From: Takakia lepidozioides
Lineage: Eukaryota > Streptophyta > Takakiopsida > Takakiales > Takakiaceae
DNA length: 64,000 bases
Assembly: GCA_030704615.1 (NCBI GenBank)
Contig: CM060732.1
Span: 44,189,053-44,253,052 of the forward strand
Direction of reading: 5' to 3'
The stretch's first letter is position 1; each line of letters begins with the position of its first letter. A model generated the notes under the pieces. The model had not been told where the DNA came from, made no database searches, and was given only the letters and a program-made list of their open reading frames with translations. Of this stretch, positions 23,553-35,932 are shown piece by piece. Both the position numbers and the translations under genes were made by a program.

Positions 23553-23645
23553 TTTCTTTATAGCCCATCCCCGAAAGGAGGCAGTAGTGGTAAGGCGAAG
23601 TGGCTCTTAGTTATGCCGGCTTTGGCCGGAGTCTTCTCTCCCTAA
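23553..23645 (+). repeat. SINE 3' tail, partial copy
   Basis: This is nearly identical to the tail at 5812-5905, with a perfect hairpin ccggctttggccgg and the flanks aaggcgaagtggctcttag and gagtcttctctc. The A/B-box head is absent. Confidence 0.68.
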
Positions 23646-24890
23646 GTCAACTGTCAAGAAGGTCTAAGACAATTTGTTTTTATTTTGAGTTCATTAAAGT
23701 TTTGGAACAGCTCTTTTTGAAGATTTTGGTGTAAGCTAGGCTGATAAACAACCAACTAACCAGCAGGCAACCTTATTTATAATAGGCCATAGGCCATACT
23801 AATCTATTGTGATCCCAAGCAAGGGCAAAAGGACTTGGAGGTTGGTGGTATTTGTTTTTTTTGTGTTTATTGAAGGTTTCTGGTAGCTGCCCAACTGCAT
23901 CGCGGGCCACTGAGGCATAAAAAAGAGATGCGCCATAGCCATCCCAAAGCGTGAGAGTATATTCAAGAGCCGTGGGAGCCACGCGCAATGCCTCCTTTTG
24001 GGACGAGGTCACAGCCTCATAATGCGACGTCCGGGCGTCGCACCTGAAATTCGCTAAAAACCGACGTCGGGGTGACAAGCCATGGGGACAAGGTGACGAC
24101 ATACTAGCTATGATAGGTCGAGGTGTGTAGCGGAATGGATTGGGCTCAAGAACCGCCCACCCGACTGCGGTTAGGGATCCGGGGCGTGCTAGTGGCGGAG
24201 TTAGTGAAAAAAATCTAATTCTACCTGCAAATATGAGTTTAAAGTTCTTCTTCACAGAGCGAGGTTGGGTTCCTAATTCCTATGGTATTTTTATGTGTTT
24301 AGTCTTGTAATTGCTTTCCAAGTCTTCTTTATTTACTAATTCCTACTAGCCTAAACTCCCGAGACGCTAATAGTCGGGACATGTTTTTGTCCCTTCACAA
24401 AGCACCTACCGAGTTTAAGGAGGAAGAAAAGAAACCTCTTCTCACTCCTACTCCAATTCCTAGGTGGTTGGGGTTAATCCATCTCTCAGGAAGTGCAAAC
24501 TCCATTTAAACCTCCAATTCCTAGTTTTAAAGGGGTCAATTTAAATCATAGTCCCTATGACTATTTATCCCTATTTAACAATTCGAACAAATGGCAAAAA
24601 AACTAATCAAAAAAATAAGTATATCATAAAAAATATATCCATTGGTAGGGAATCTCCCATGGATCCCTAAGATCCTAAAATTACCTGCAGGAAGACAGGG
24701 AATAGCCTGGGAACGTATTTTTTAGGTGGGAACGTCGGGAAACCGCTCCCAGGTGCGGAGAACATTCGTCATGTTTAATGAATGCGGATGGATGAAATAC
24801 GGGACCCTCTGTTCATCCGTTACTTAAAACATGCCAGGTAAAACTCTATAATACTCCCAATGGTGGGGCCGAGCTATTTCCCACGTGCCC
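23646..24890. other. Gene-free stretch
   Basis: A 160-codon minus-strand frame (24,255-23,773) has no recognisable motif and is not supported. A gcgtcgcac/cgacgtcgggg cluster near 24,025-24,070 resembles the inner repeats of the element at 21,578-22,561. Confidence 0.4.
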
Positions 24891-24895
24891 TCTAA

Positions 24896-26500
24896 CACTA
24901 CAAGGAATCGCTGAAATAACGACTCAAAAACGACTGGAAACCCAATCGTTTCAGTCAAAAAACGACTGGGCGACTACGAGTCCGATCCCATTGGCTTTCT
25001 TGTCTTTGGAATAAAATCTTGACCACGAGAGCTGGCAAGTCCTTATTTATTTTTATCTTTGAAAATAAATTGATAAATTCAGGACAGCCAAAGTAAGAGG
25101 TGCCAATTTTTTATTTTTAAATTTTTAAATTTTTTAAAATTGGGATAGCCAAAGCTGACGATATCAAATTTAAACCAGACGAACTTAAAAAACTTAAAAA
25201 AATCGAGACGGCCAGCTCTAGTGCTCCCAATATTATACAAAAAATAATTCAAATTTATTTTACAAAATTCCGGGCGTCCAACTCCGGCGATTCTAAAAAT
25301 ACAGTATTAAAAGAATTTAATTAAATTGAATGTTTTTAATTAAAAATGACCATCATGGTTGTCCAAACCAAAACAAATAAAAATATTTAAAAAAAATTAA
25401 AAACAATCCTCAACCGCTAGCTTTTGCAGTCTCAAATTTAAACTAGACGAAATTTTAAAAAATTAAAAAAATCTCGACGGCCAGCTTTGGCCGTCTCAGT
25501 ATTATTTTAAAAACAATTTAAATTTATTTTACAAAATTCGGGATGTCCATCTCCGTCGATCCCAAAAATACGAAAATGAAAAATATTTTTATCTTGGATG
25601 TCGATAACGTCGGAGCTAGCGGTCCCATTTTGTTTTTTGTCTTTTGAATAAAATTGGGACCACGAGAGCTGGCAAGTCCAGAAAAATTATTTTAAAAATA
25701 AATAAATTGATTAATTCGGGACAGTCAGAGCTAGCGGTGCCAATTTGTTGTTGTCTCTAAATTTTTTAAATTTACTAAAATGAGGATAGCCAAAGCTGAC
25801 AGTGTCAAATTTAATCCAGACGAAATTTTAAAAAATTCAAAAAATTGGGACGGTCTGTTCTCGCTGTCCCAGAATATTGAGGTAGTAGTAATCGAGCGAC
25901 AGATGAGCCGAACCCCGTAAGAGGATCATAAGGATGTCCGTTGAGGTTCGGAGCAACTTTCTCCTTCATGAGCTGCGGAGCTTGCACAAGATCAGCACTT
26001 TTTTTATCAAGCAATTTCAAGCAGAGTGTCCTCGAGTTCCTAAGAAGATCAAGTAAGACTTTGGCGCCTGTGAAAACAAGAGATTCTATCACATCATTTT
26101 TGGCCTGGGGATCATATCTCATGAGTCTAAAATAACGTACTTTCTCAAAAGCATACTCACAGAGAAGTTCCTAACCCATGCAGCATTTCTGTGGGGTCGT
26201 GCAGTCACTGCATACTAATTACTTCGTGCCTCGATTGGTCCAAGATTCCAAGCTCATACTGTAATTGATGTAACTCATCTTTCTCCTCCCAACTGTACGT
26301 TGAGTGAACAGCGGACAATACCAAAAATATATATATGTTTTTTTACAAAATTCGAGACGACCAACTCCGACGATCCTAAAATGACACGTATAAGAAAATT
26401 TAATTAAATTTAATCTTAGTAATTAGAAAGAACCGTCATGGTCGTCTAACCGTTGCCGTCGTCCGGCGTTCACCCAAAATCACAAAATAATAAATAAATA
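24896..26500. repeat. AT-rich repeat block with palindromic GC islands (left block)
   Basis: The block opens with cactacaaggaatcgctga, a CACTA-type terminus, and clustered acgact motifs. A unit of about 640 bp then repeats (24,995 and 25,635, both with gaccacgagagctggcaag). Short GC islands with dyad symmetry recur between AT-rich stretches, for example gacggcca-gctt-tggccgtc near 25,480. The segments at 25,240-25,400 and 26,345-26,450 match the reverse complement of 33,080-33,240, 32,880-33,020 and 34,440-34,580. No coding potential is seen. Confidence 0.75.
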
Positions 26501-26650
26501 ATACGACAGGTAATTTGGATCTTAATTTTCCTGCCATGACTGTGGATAAAAGACGTGTGTCTGCAGGATTTTCAGACAAAGGATATGGTCGGAGTGTGCC
26601 AATCGAAATGCAGAGCAGGATGGATAAAATGGAGGACGAAGTAGGGATGA

Positions 26651-26918
26651 GCGGAGATCATCTAGAGTAAATTCAGCACATGCATTGCACCACTGACGGA
26701 TGAAATAAGTATGAACTTCAGCCAAAATGTGAGATGGATGAGGAAGAAGTTGCATAATGCAGAAGTTGGATGAACTAGGGATGAGCGGAGATCATCTAGA
26801 GTAAATTCAGCACATGCATTGCACCACTGACGGATGAAATAAGTATGAACTTCAGCCAAAAGGTGAGATGGATGAGGAAGAAGTTGCATAATGCAGAAGT
26901 TGGATGAATTAGGGATGA
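26651..26918. repeat. Two tandem copies of a 134-bp unit
   Basis: The sequence starting gcggagatcatctagagtaa occurs at 26,651 and again at 26,785, and the intervening 134 bases are nearly identical in both copies. The surrounding DNA (26,520-27,060) is rich in ggatga words. Minus-strand open frames reported here are an effect of the repeat and not a gene. Confidence 0.85.
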
Positions 26919-28880
26919 AAGGGATTTCATCTGAAGTAAGATTTGGCTTATGAACGGATGAACGGTGGTAGGTAGGAATTCATCCAAGACAGTTGAGTGG
27001 ATAAGAATATAGGCTGGAAGGGTCGGATGAATTTCGTAGGATATCATCCAACTTCAGGGATGATTTCTACCATAAATAAATAGACATGTAGGCAGAATTA
27101 AATATCAGTAGGTGGTATCCAGGCAAGGTGAGAGGGGGATAACACCCGCACTCTTGCCATATTATTAAAATCGGTAAAATGGTCACATGGCATGGGATGA
27201 CGAGTTGATAGGTTGTCAGCTGAATTCATGGAGATGGATGACGGACTAGGAAATTTTGGCATGAGGGTGAAGCGGAAAGAGAATGGTGGGGGATGATGAT
27301 GAGTAAAGCAAGGGGAGCTTTATAATGAAACTGTGTTGCAACTCGGTGTTGGTGTGACATTTTAAGTGTGTGTTTAACCATAGAATAGAATAAAAATTTA
27401 GCAATGCATAAAAGATAGAACTTTTGCTTGTTTGATAGCTGGAATGATAGCATAGTGTAGCCCAGAGTTAGATGTGGAAATGACAACCAAGATCATGAGA
27501 GCATTTGGTCAGCCTGTAGGTTAGTTGAGAAGTATTATGCCACATCCAAGTACTTAAGCAGAAAACTAGAGTAAGTCAGATGAGCCATATAGATAGTGAG
27601 GGATCAGACTTTGTTGGTGCCACCATCCCATATGGGTGGATAGTACTTCTTCTGAGTGTGGTCTAACAAAGAACAATAGAAGAGAGATGATGTTTCCATA
27701 AGAGACATTTTTTGGTGTAAGATGTTGTCTTCTTCTTCCGCTGCGGCAACATGCTTGCTAAGGGATGATAAACACTAGAAAAAAGTTGATTGCAACTTTG
27801 AAGTAGCTCCTTCTTTTGGTATCAGAGCGTTCTTTCCTGTTGAACAAATTTAGATTGAATAGAATTGCAAGTCTGAAGATGGAAATGAGTACCTAGAGAT
27901 GTCAGGAAAAGACCAGGCTCTCATTCCAGAGCAGCTTGGTATATGGGACATATTGGTATATTTCTGCTGAGAAATACCAACAACTCTAGAGAACCTAGAC
28001 TCTATTTCTATAATCCAGCTTGGATACTCTACAATGGAGATATATGCATAAAGGTCATACAAACAGGAAATGGCGAAGCATCAAGGAATGCAAGAAGCAA
28101 TTGATAACATGACTAGTTGAGATATGCTGGAATTCCTTCGCTCATCAGACACCTACATTGTCTTTCACAAATTATTCAATCTAGGTTGTGAACGATGGTA
28201 TTCCAACATGAGTTGGACATTCATTTCTATGGGAGAGAGAAAAATGGGCAGTTGCAAGGTACGGTGGACCAAAAGAGGCAGATTTTTCCTCCATGAAAGT
28301 CTATATAGGTATCTCAAATTGAGGGAATTTATCCAAATATTTCATTTTAGATGATAGATATGATATATTTAACACTTTTGATAAAAGCCCCAACCCAAAT
28401 AGGCTAGAATTATTTTATTAGAAATTTTTAATATTTAATTCTTAAAAAACTATTTTTATTTATAATAATTAGAGATTTTATTACCATAATAGATCTGTGG
28501 GATTCTATTTCTTTTCGGGTAGATAATCGATTGTATTTTATTTACATAGTGAGTTTTCTATTTATCCGTTTCGAAAAAGACATTAGCACGAACCAAAGGT
28601 CCAAACTTCCTCGTATAATAACACGAAACTTCAAGAGACGCAATGATAAGCCAGTGCTACGCACTTTTGTCAGCTCCGCTGGGAGGGAGGGCCGAGGCCC
28701 GAAGCCTGACGAACGAAAAAAAAAATAGATTTTTCTTGGAGCCCAAGCTACGCTTTGCAGTTCATCTACGATGAGTCTTGAAAAAATGAGTTAGTAATGA
28801 AATATCCCAAAAGCTCTAAATGAGGATGATGTACATTAGAGAAAATAGGCCCAGTTTGGGCCCAGTGTTTAGTATAAATT
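26919..28880. other. Gene-free stretch
   Basis: Only short frames without domains. Parts near 28,380-28,500 are AT-rich. I see no RNA gene, transposon terminus or host gene. Confidence 0.4.
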
Positions 28881-28894
28881 AGTCCATAAAAATA

Positions 28895-30115
28895 AAATAA
28901 AAACTATAAGTCGGCGCCGACTTATCTTTGACTATGAACACAAAAAATCAGTGTGGGTTTAAAGTCAGCACCGACTTTAACGATGGGAGAAAAACACAAT
29001 ATATATATATATATATATAAGTCGGCACCGACTTATCTTCGACTACGAACATTTAAAAATCAGTGTGTGTTTAAAGTCGGCACCGACTTTACCGATGGGA
29101 GGTTCAAAAAAAAAAAAAAAAAAAAAAAAAAACTATAAGTCGGCGCCGACTTATCTTCGATTATGAACACAAAAAATCAGTGTGGGTTTAAAGCCAACAC
29201 CGACTTTAACGTTGGGAGAAAACAAAACCGAAAAATAAACAGACAAACTATAAATCGGCGCCGACTTATTCAAGTTTGAACACAAAAAATCAGTTTTTCT
29301 TTAAAAAAAAATAAAAACCTATAAGTCGGCGCCGACTAAATACTATATTTCATCCAAATAATGTTGTTTTTATCTTTGCTCATGAATTTTTGCTCATGCT
29401 CATGGGTATAAAGTTCCCATTGCTGGTTTTTGTGTTCATAATCGAGGATAAGTCAGCGCCGACTAATGGTTTTTTATTTCTTTTTCTTTTTCTTTGCTTC
29501 TTTGGTTAAAAATGGGTGCCGACTTTAGACCCAAGCTGATTTTTCCAGTTCATAATCGAGGATAAGTCGGTGCCAACTAATAGTTTTTATTCATTTTTAT
29601 TTATTTATTTTTGGCTCATTTGGTTAAAGGCGTTGTTGACTTTAAACCTTAGCTGATTTTTGGAGTTCATAATGGAGGATAAGTCGGCGCCGACTAATAG
29701 TTTTTTTTTGGCTCCTTTGGTTATAGTCGGTGCCGACTTTAAACCCAAGCTGATTTTTTTTGTTCATGATCGCGGATAAGTCGGCGCCATTTTTATTTTT
29801 ATTTTTTATTTTTTATTTTTTCCGCTCCCTTGGTTAAAGTCGGTGCCGACCTTAAACCCAGACTGATTTTTTGTGTTCATAGTCGAAGATAAGTCGGCGC
29901 CGACTAATTTTTATTTATTTATTTTTCCCTCCCATCGTTAAAGTTGGTGCTGATTTTAAATCCAAACTGTTATTTTGGGTTCATAGTTGAAGATAAGTCG
30001 GCGCCAACTAATAGTTTTTTTTTCTGATTTTTTTTTTTTTCCATTCTCTGATGAACTTAAACCCAAACTGATCTTTTGTGATAGTCGAAGATAAGTCGAC
30101 GCCGACTAATAGATT
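28895..30115. repeat. Array of about twelve gtcggcgccgac palindromes that changes orientation in the middle
   Basis: The unit is: ataagtcggcgccgactta, cttcgactatgaacacaa, aaaatcagtgtgggttta, a second palindrome aagtcggcaccgacttt, and cgatgggag. It recurs about every 110-125 bp. From 28,900 to about 29,340 five units read in this direction; from about 29,400 to 30,115 about seven units read as the reverse complement (gttcataatcgaggataag, then the palindrome). The core gtcggcgccgac is a perfect 12-base palindrome, with variants such as gtcggcaccgac. The turning point lies near 29,345-29,425. Spacers include A, AT and T runs. No protein is encoded. Confidence 0.85.
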
Positions 30116-31795
30116 TATTATTATTATTACTATTGTCTTAAAACTATTTACCTTTCTGATGAATATGTATGAGTTCGAAGAACTAATATGTTTGCATGAA
30201 ACAATTTCTTTTCTCTTGGGCACTTGTAGTTTTTAAGTTTGTCCTCACGACATAACGCAGAAATGATTGTTAAATATGAAGGTGCTTCAGCCCGGTGTGG
30301 AAGCCTGTAGTTGCGCATCATTATCACCACGAATGTTGGTTTCAGAAAAGAAGGGTGTACAAGGCAGTTTGGTGAAAACAAGATTTTGGTTTGGAGTGTG
30401 TTTCCGAACGGGTTTATGTAAATGGTTGGAGTACAAAAGTTAGCAACCGTTGAGAAACCTTTGAACGCGCATCGTTGTCTTCATTTCCATGCCTTTCATA
30501 TATGTTAGATGAACCATCTGAGGGTAAACTCGGGATAATCAGTTTTCATGGGACGTCCGCAATGAGGTTTGCAAATGCAACTACCCAGATTACAAACAGA
30601 AAAGGAGGGCTGAGAACAAGGTTGGTGAGACCTAGGTAGTCCCAAGATGGTGCTTGCTTAACCTACGAGGGATTGCTTAGGTTTATCCTACATTTCTGAT
30701 CTCTAGCTTTTGTAAGCACTGACACATAATAAACTCGTGGATACTGAGCTATGGGAGAAGTCAGAACGGCAATCAAGTGTTGAAGCAAAGTTTCGAATTC
30801 TTGGAGTGCTGAACCGTGGTCTACTGAAGCCATAAAGTACTTCCGACAAATATCCAAATGAGTCAATCACTGGTCTGCTCATGTTGTGAAGACCGTTGGT
30901 ATGACATGACAGCAGCTATGCCGCAACTTTATCTGTGTCCATTTCAAGAACAAATAGCTTTTTACTTTGTACTACTATGCACACAAACCACTCATATGTT
31001 GAACAAACATGGTCACGACCTTACAACACACATACGACGTTATAAACCTTATGGTAACCATCCCTCCCAACCTAACATGAGAATATATGCTTCATTCAAC
31101 TAAATCTATACTAAACATCATATACCATGAGTAAATAATAGATTCTTACCTAACTTCTCCAGCCTTAGTTCAATAGATTGTTGTGTCTTTCACAAATTAA
31201 GACACTAGAGAAGTATGGTCCAGAAAAAGGCAAGGCATACACCGCTTCCTTCAACCTCCCCCAATAACGAATGTGGTGGTATAGTCTGTGGCGACTATAA
31301 CACCTTACCTTCAAGCCACGGTCATAGGCGTTTACCTCCTATTTTCGTGGACTGTTACTAAGATGCATGAAGTCGGCAGTTTTGGTTGCTGACCTCCACC
31401 TTCGAGGTGGTTCGATGTAGGTTTGGGCGAGGATCGGGAACCTCTGCTCATGCTCATGTGCTCACCGCTCATGCTTATGGATTTGCAACCCCCACAAGAG
31501 GTGTGCACATCTAAATGATTTTTTAAATTTATTTCATCATTCATCCAAATTTACATTTAACCTTCTAGCATCTAGGATTCTCATGTGAGAATGCAACGAT
31601 AAAACCTTCAAGTTTCCTATAGATAAGCAATGTGTAAAATGTGGTACAAAAATATGCAAGCATATAATGTGACTATATTTCGATAGACATATTGTAAACT
31701 TTGTATTCAATATCTATTATATTGTGAATTAGCCGCACAAATGTATGGTCATAGAATTCCATCACTACATGATTTTTTTTATTTTTTTTATTTTT
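30116..31795. other. Gene-free stretch
   Basis: Several short frames on both strands, none with a recognisable domain. No repeat or RNA gene stands out. Confidence 0.4.
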
Positions 31796-31799
31796 GGGG

Positions 31800-31943
31800 G
31801 GGGTAAACGACGCCGTTGTGTCGTTACCGCTAGTCCGGTCGCCACTATGAGTCCAACACTCCGAGACGTAGTTCACAACTTCACAATCTGACCGTGCAGT
31901 CGTTGAAACGACTTGCTAGTTATTTTTGAACTAGTGATTAGTG
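31800..31943 (-). repeat. Possible CACTA-type terminus (right end)
   Basis: Read on the minus strand from 31,936, this begins cactagttcaaaaataacta and contains repeated acgact words, as does the sequence at 24,896 (cactacaaggaatcgctga, also followed by aaataac and acgactgg). Ends CACTA/TAGTG with short subterminal repeats are typical of CACTA transposons. I cannot see a three-base target duplication, so pairing the two ends is uncertain. Confidence 0.3.
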
Positions 31944-32229
31944 CTCGTGTCGTACAAGATCGTAACTATTCAGCAACATGAAGCAACGCGGCTACGGCGC
32001 GTGTCCTGCCTTCAAGAGAACATGTGGAATTTTCACACCGAACCACGCGGCTGTATTTCCGGCGTGCACACGGTGGGGAAGTCGGAATCCTCCGGTCAAA
32101 AGTCCACTGTGGTCAAGGTCCAAGATTCAGTCAACGCTTAAAAATTACCCTGCAGTCGGCGTCACGACTGACTCGAACGACTCCGACCACGTAATGACCG
32201 GAACGACTGGGCTGTCCGATAGGTTCCAG

Positions 32230-34990
32230 CTCTTGCGGTCTCGACATCAAGGAAGAAAATATTCTTAATGTTGATTTTTTTTTTTTCTGTTTCCGGATGA
32301 CATTCAATGTGGTCCGCCATGCCACACTCCTCATATCATCAAACTACCCATCTGTGATCATATTTAAATCTAACGAAATGATTGTTTTGTGAGTAACCCC
32401 CAAACCTTCACAAGAAATTTTCAACCTGTGTTACTCATCAAACTCTTTACATGTAGCTTCATTTTAAGTTTCCAACCATTTTTTGTTTCCATTCCTAGAA
32501 GAAAATCTTAAAACCAGGAGCTCCCTCTCTCTATTCATCACCAAAATCTGCACTGCGTTTGGACTCTGCATATGCAAATATAATCAAGATAAATTGTCAA
32601 GACAGAGATGATATTATAGTTTCAAATATGTCAAACTGTAGGAATGTGATTGAATTCAATGAATGCATGTCAAATCTCTCGTGTCCACGAAAGTGTCTTC
32701 ATAAAGAGAAAGTGAGATATATTTCTCTCTCTCTATCTTTCTATCTTCATTTTTGTACTTGAGGACCAAGATCCTACAATAAGTACAATTCCTCCCCCCA
32801 TCTTTATTTCGTTGTATCTAGGTGTAGTACACAATGCTAAACACATTGCATTGTAGAAGATTATCATAAGCTCTAGTTTTAATTACTAAAATTCAATTTA
32901 ATTTATTTATTTATACGTGTAATTTAAAGGATCGTTGGAGTTGGTCGTCCCGAATTTTGTAAAAATAATTTGAATTTGTTTTATATAATATCGGGATGGC
33001 GAGAACTGGCCCTCCTAACAAACGACAGTGTCTATGCGAGGAATTTTTTAATTTATTTTTTAATATTTTATTTATTTTCGGTTCGGACGACCATGACGGT
33101 CGTTTCTACTTATCAACATTCAATTTAATTAAATTATTTTAATACTGTATTTTTAGGATCGCCGAAGTTGGACGTCCCGAATATAAAATAATTTTAAATT
33201 ATTTTTTGTATAATATTGGGACCGCAAAGCTGGCTGTTCCAATTTTTAAAGTTTTTAAAAGTTTCATCTGGTTTAAATTTAGTTTTTTAAAGTTTCATCT
33301 GGTTTAAATTTGATATCATCAGCTTTGGCTATCCCGATTATTGTAAATTTAAAAATTTAAAATACAAAAAAATTGGCACCAACAGCTCTGGCTGTCCTAA
33401 ATTTATCAATTGTTTTTCAAAAAAATGAAAAAATTAGGACTTGTCAGCTCTCGTGATCACGATTTTATTCGGAAAAAAAAAAAAAAAAGGACCGTCAGCT
33501 TTGGCGATCTCGACATCAAAGAAAAAAATATTCTTGATGTTGATTTTTTCTTGTTCTCTTTCTGACGACATCCAATGTGGTCCGCCATACCACACTCCTT
33601 ACATCATCAAACTACCTATCTGTGATCATGATTTAAATGACAACACAAAGAAGAGAGTGTAATGCATGATTTTAACATGCAGATCTTCCTCATCATCTTG
33701 GGCTTTTGAGGAGGCCCCTTAGTCACTAGGTCGCGGCCATGGGGCTGACAGTTCTTACATTCCCAGCGGAATGACACACCTACAAAGAGGTCTGTCAAGT
33801 TTAACCGAAATGACAGAGCTCTAGAAGTCTTGCGAGCTGATTTTAAAGCCCCCAAAATATTTGGCTTGCTATTTTATGACAAAGCCCCACTAATGAGTGT
33901 CCACTGAATATAGTCTTCATGACATATTTTATCAGCCAGCAGTTGGTATGAATGCAAATGATTACTTTGTGAGTAATCCCAAAACATTCACAAGAAACTT
34001 CAACATGTGTTGTTCATCAAACTCTATACATGTAGCTTCATTTTAAGTATCCAACTTTTTTTGCTTCTATTCCTAAAAAAAAATACTAAAACCAGAAGAT
34101 CGATTTCTCTATTCTCTACCAAAATCTGCATTGTGTTTGGACTCTACATGTGCAAGTACAATCAAGATAAATTGCCAAGACAAAGACAATATTGTGGTTT
34201 CAAATATATCAGACTGTAGGAATCTGATTGACTTCAATGAATCCATGTTTATTTGTCTTGTCTATGATGGTGTCTCTCATGAGAGAAATTCAGGGAGATT
34301 TCTCTCTCTCTCTCTCTCCATTTTTCCACCTAACGACCAAGATCCTACAATAAGTATAATTCGTCCCCCCATCTTTATCTCACTGCATCTAGGTACAATG
34401 CACAATGCTAAACACATTACATTGTAGAAGATTATCATAAGCTCTAGTTTTAGGCTCTAATTTTTAATTACTAAAATTAAGTTTTATTTATTTATTTATA
34501 TGTGTAATTTTTAGGATCGTCGGAGTTGATCATCTCGAATTTTGTAAAATAGAATTGAATTTTTTTTGTATAATATCGGAACGACGAGAGCTGACCCTTC
34601 CAATTTTTTTAATTTTTTAAAGTTTTGTCAGGTTTAAATTTAATATCGTCAGAGCTGGCAATCATGATCATTTTATTTTAATTGTAAAATTTTCGCCAAA
34701 AAGTTGAATTTCTACGATATATATATATATATATATAAACAATTTGGATGGATAAAATTGGGACCGCCGGTTCAATAATTAAAATAATCAGGATCGCCGA
34801 TTTTAATTGAAAAAAACAAAACAAACAAAATAATTTTCTCACCGTCTTGCTATTATGTTAATAAAATAAAATAAAATAAACAATTAATAAACAATTAAAA
34901 AATCAAAATCGCCATTTGGCGGTCCTGATTTATTAAAGAAATCTATATATATGGGCCGCAAACTAAGGAGGCCGATAGGGTCTGTAATAA
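32230..34990. repeat. Two diverged direct copies of a 1.3-1.6 kb repeat, plus inverted partners of the left AT-rich block
   Basis: The run from about 32,250 (tctcgacatcaaggaagaaa, ccgccatgccacactcctc) recurs from about 33,507 (tctcgacatcaaagaaaaaa, ccgccataccacactcctt). The next segment (32,385, tttgtgagtaacccccaaac) recurs at 33,968. The second copy holds about 300 extra bases (33,640-33,955). Segments at 32,880-33,020, 33,080-33,490 and 34,440-34,700 are reverse complements of parts of 24,990-26,450. An (AT)n tract lies near 34,711. No gene is seen. Confidence 0.75.
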
Positions 34991-35925
34991 ATGTCTTATT
35001 GTCCATTATGGATAATCAAATTTGATCGTAAATGCTCATTCTCCAAATATACTCAGGCGTTTGGCCATCTACTCTGCTGGAATATCCTCAAACGCTTAAT
35101 GCTCTATCTCTGGCCACATGTTGCACAGCTCCTAGCACTTCTCTCTACCAAAATACAACTCAGAATTTTCATCAGCGGATCACCAATGTGCTAAGCATAC
35201 TATCAACATCCTCCGTGACCTCTTCAGAACATATGTGCCTGCCTCTCGATCAATTCTGGCTCAGCATTCTCCAATTGCCCCCCATTGTTGCAACCAGTCC
35301 TCTATCTTCTCTAACTTCCAAACTAACTTGTGGGCATGTTATTTGTAGACCCAAGACCTATTTGTAGACCCAAGACCTGTGTCTCCACATATGGATTACC
35401 CTATCAATGAATCAAGTATCCCCGAAAAAAACCATCAATTGGGCAAGCAGCCACAAACACTATACAGGAACGTCACTCCATCGTCAACCTCATATACTTT
35501 ATGGGACAACGTCTAATTTTGGTAGTCAGCTGCGTTCATCCCTGGTACTTACAACTGCTGACTCGGACTCTTTCCCTTCCCATATGTCATATATTGCAGT
35601 GCTGCATTTGGCAATTTCTAACACCCCCAATCCTCTATGGATGGACTCACTTGGTGTGTGCTACAAATAGGGTTGTTTCTCTGAACCCCAGTTACATTGA
35701 AATGATATGTGTGTCGGAATTTATATGCGGGACATCTGCTCAGTCAACAACCAACACTTATAACAAACAGACAACCCCAGCGACTATACCACGACACCAT
35801 CAAGGGAAGTTTTTTACCACCATGCTAAATGTTCTAGTCATGTTGCTCTCCACTTAAAGTATCAACTTTGGATGTATGTCTATGCCCCAACTCGTGTTTG
35901 CCACTATATTGATCTACACCCTTAT
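34991..35925. other. Open but unrecognised stretch, probably transposon debris
   Basis: Plus-strand frames of 60-118 codons overlap here (for example 35,032-35,367 and 35,501-35,857) without a shared frame or domain. Amino-acid composition resembles the LINE relics nearby, but no motif supports an assignment. Confidence 0.3.
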
Positions 35926-35932
35926 CATCCCA

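Noticed and set aside
23773-24255. 160-codon open frame on the minus strand
   Set aside because: No domain, low-complexity ends and repeat-related GC words inside; no splice context.
26522-27047. Three similar minus-strand frames as a repeated small protein family
   Set aside because: They are the same frame read through two tandem 134-bp DNA repeats and part of a third; no start context or domain.
28895-30115. CRISPR-like pattern of short repeats with spacers
   Set aside because: The repeats are palindromic, vary in sequence, change orientation in the middle and have homologous spacers. There are no cas genes and the DNA is eukaryotic.
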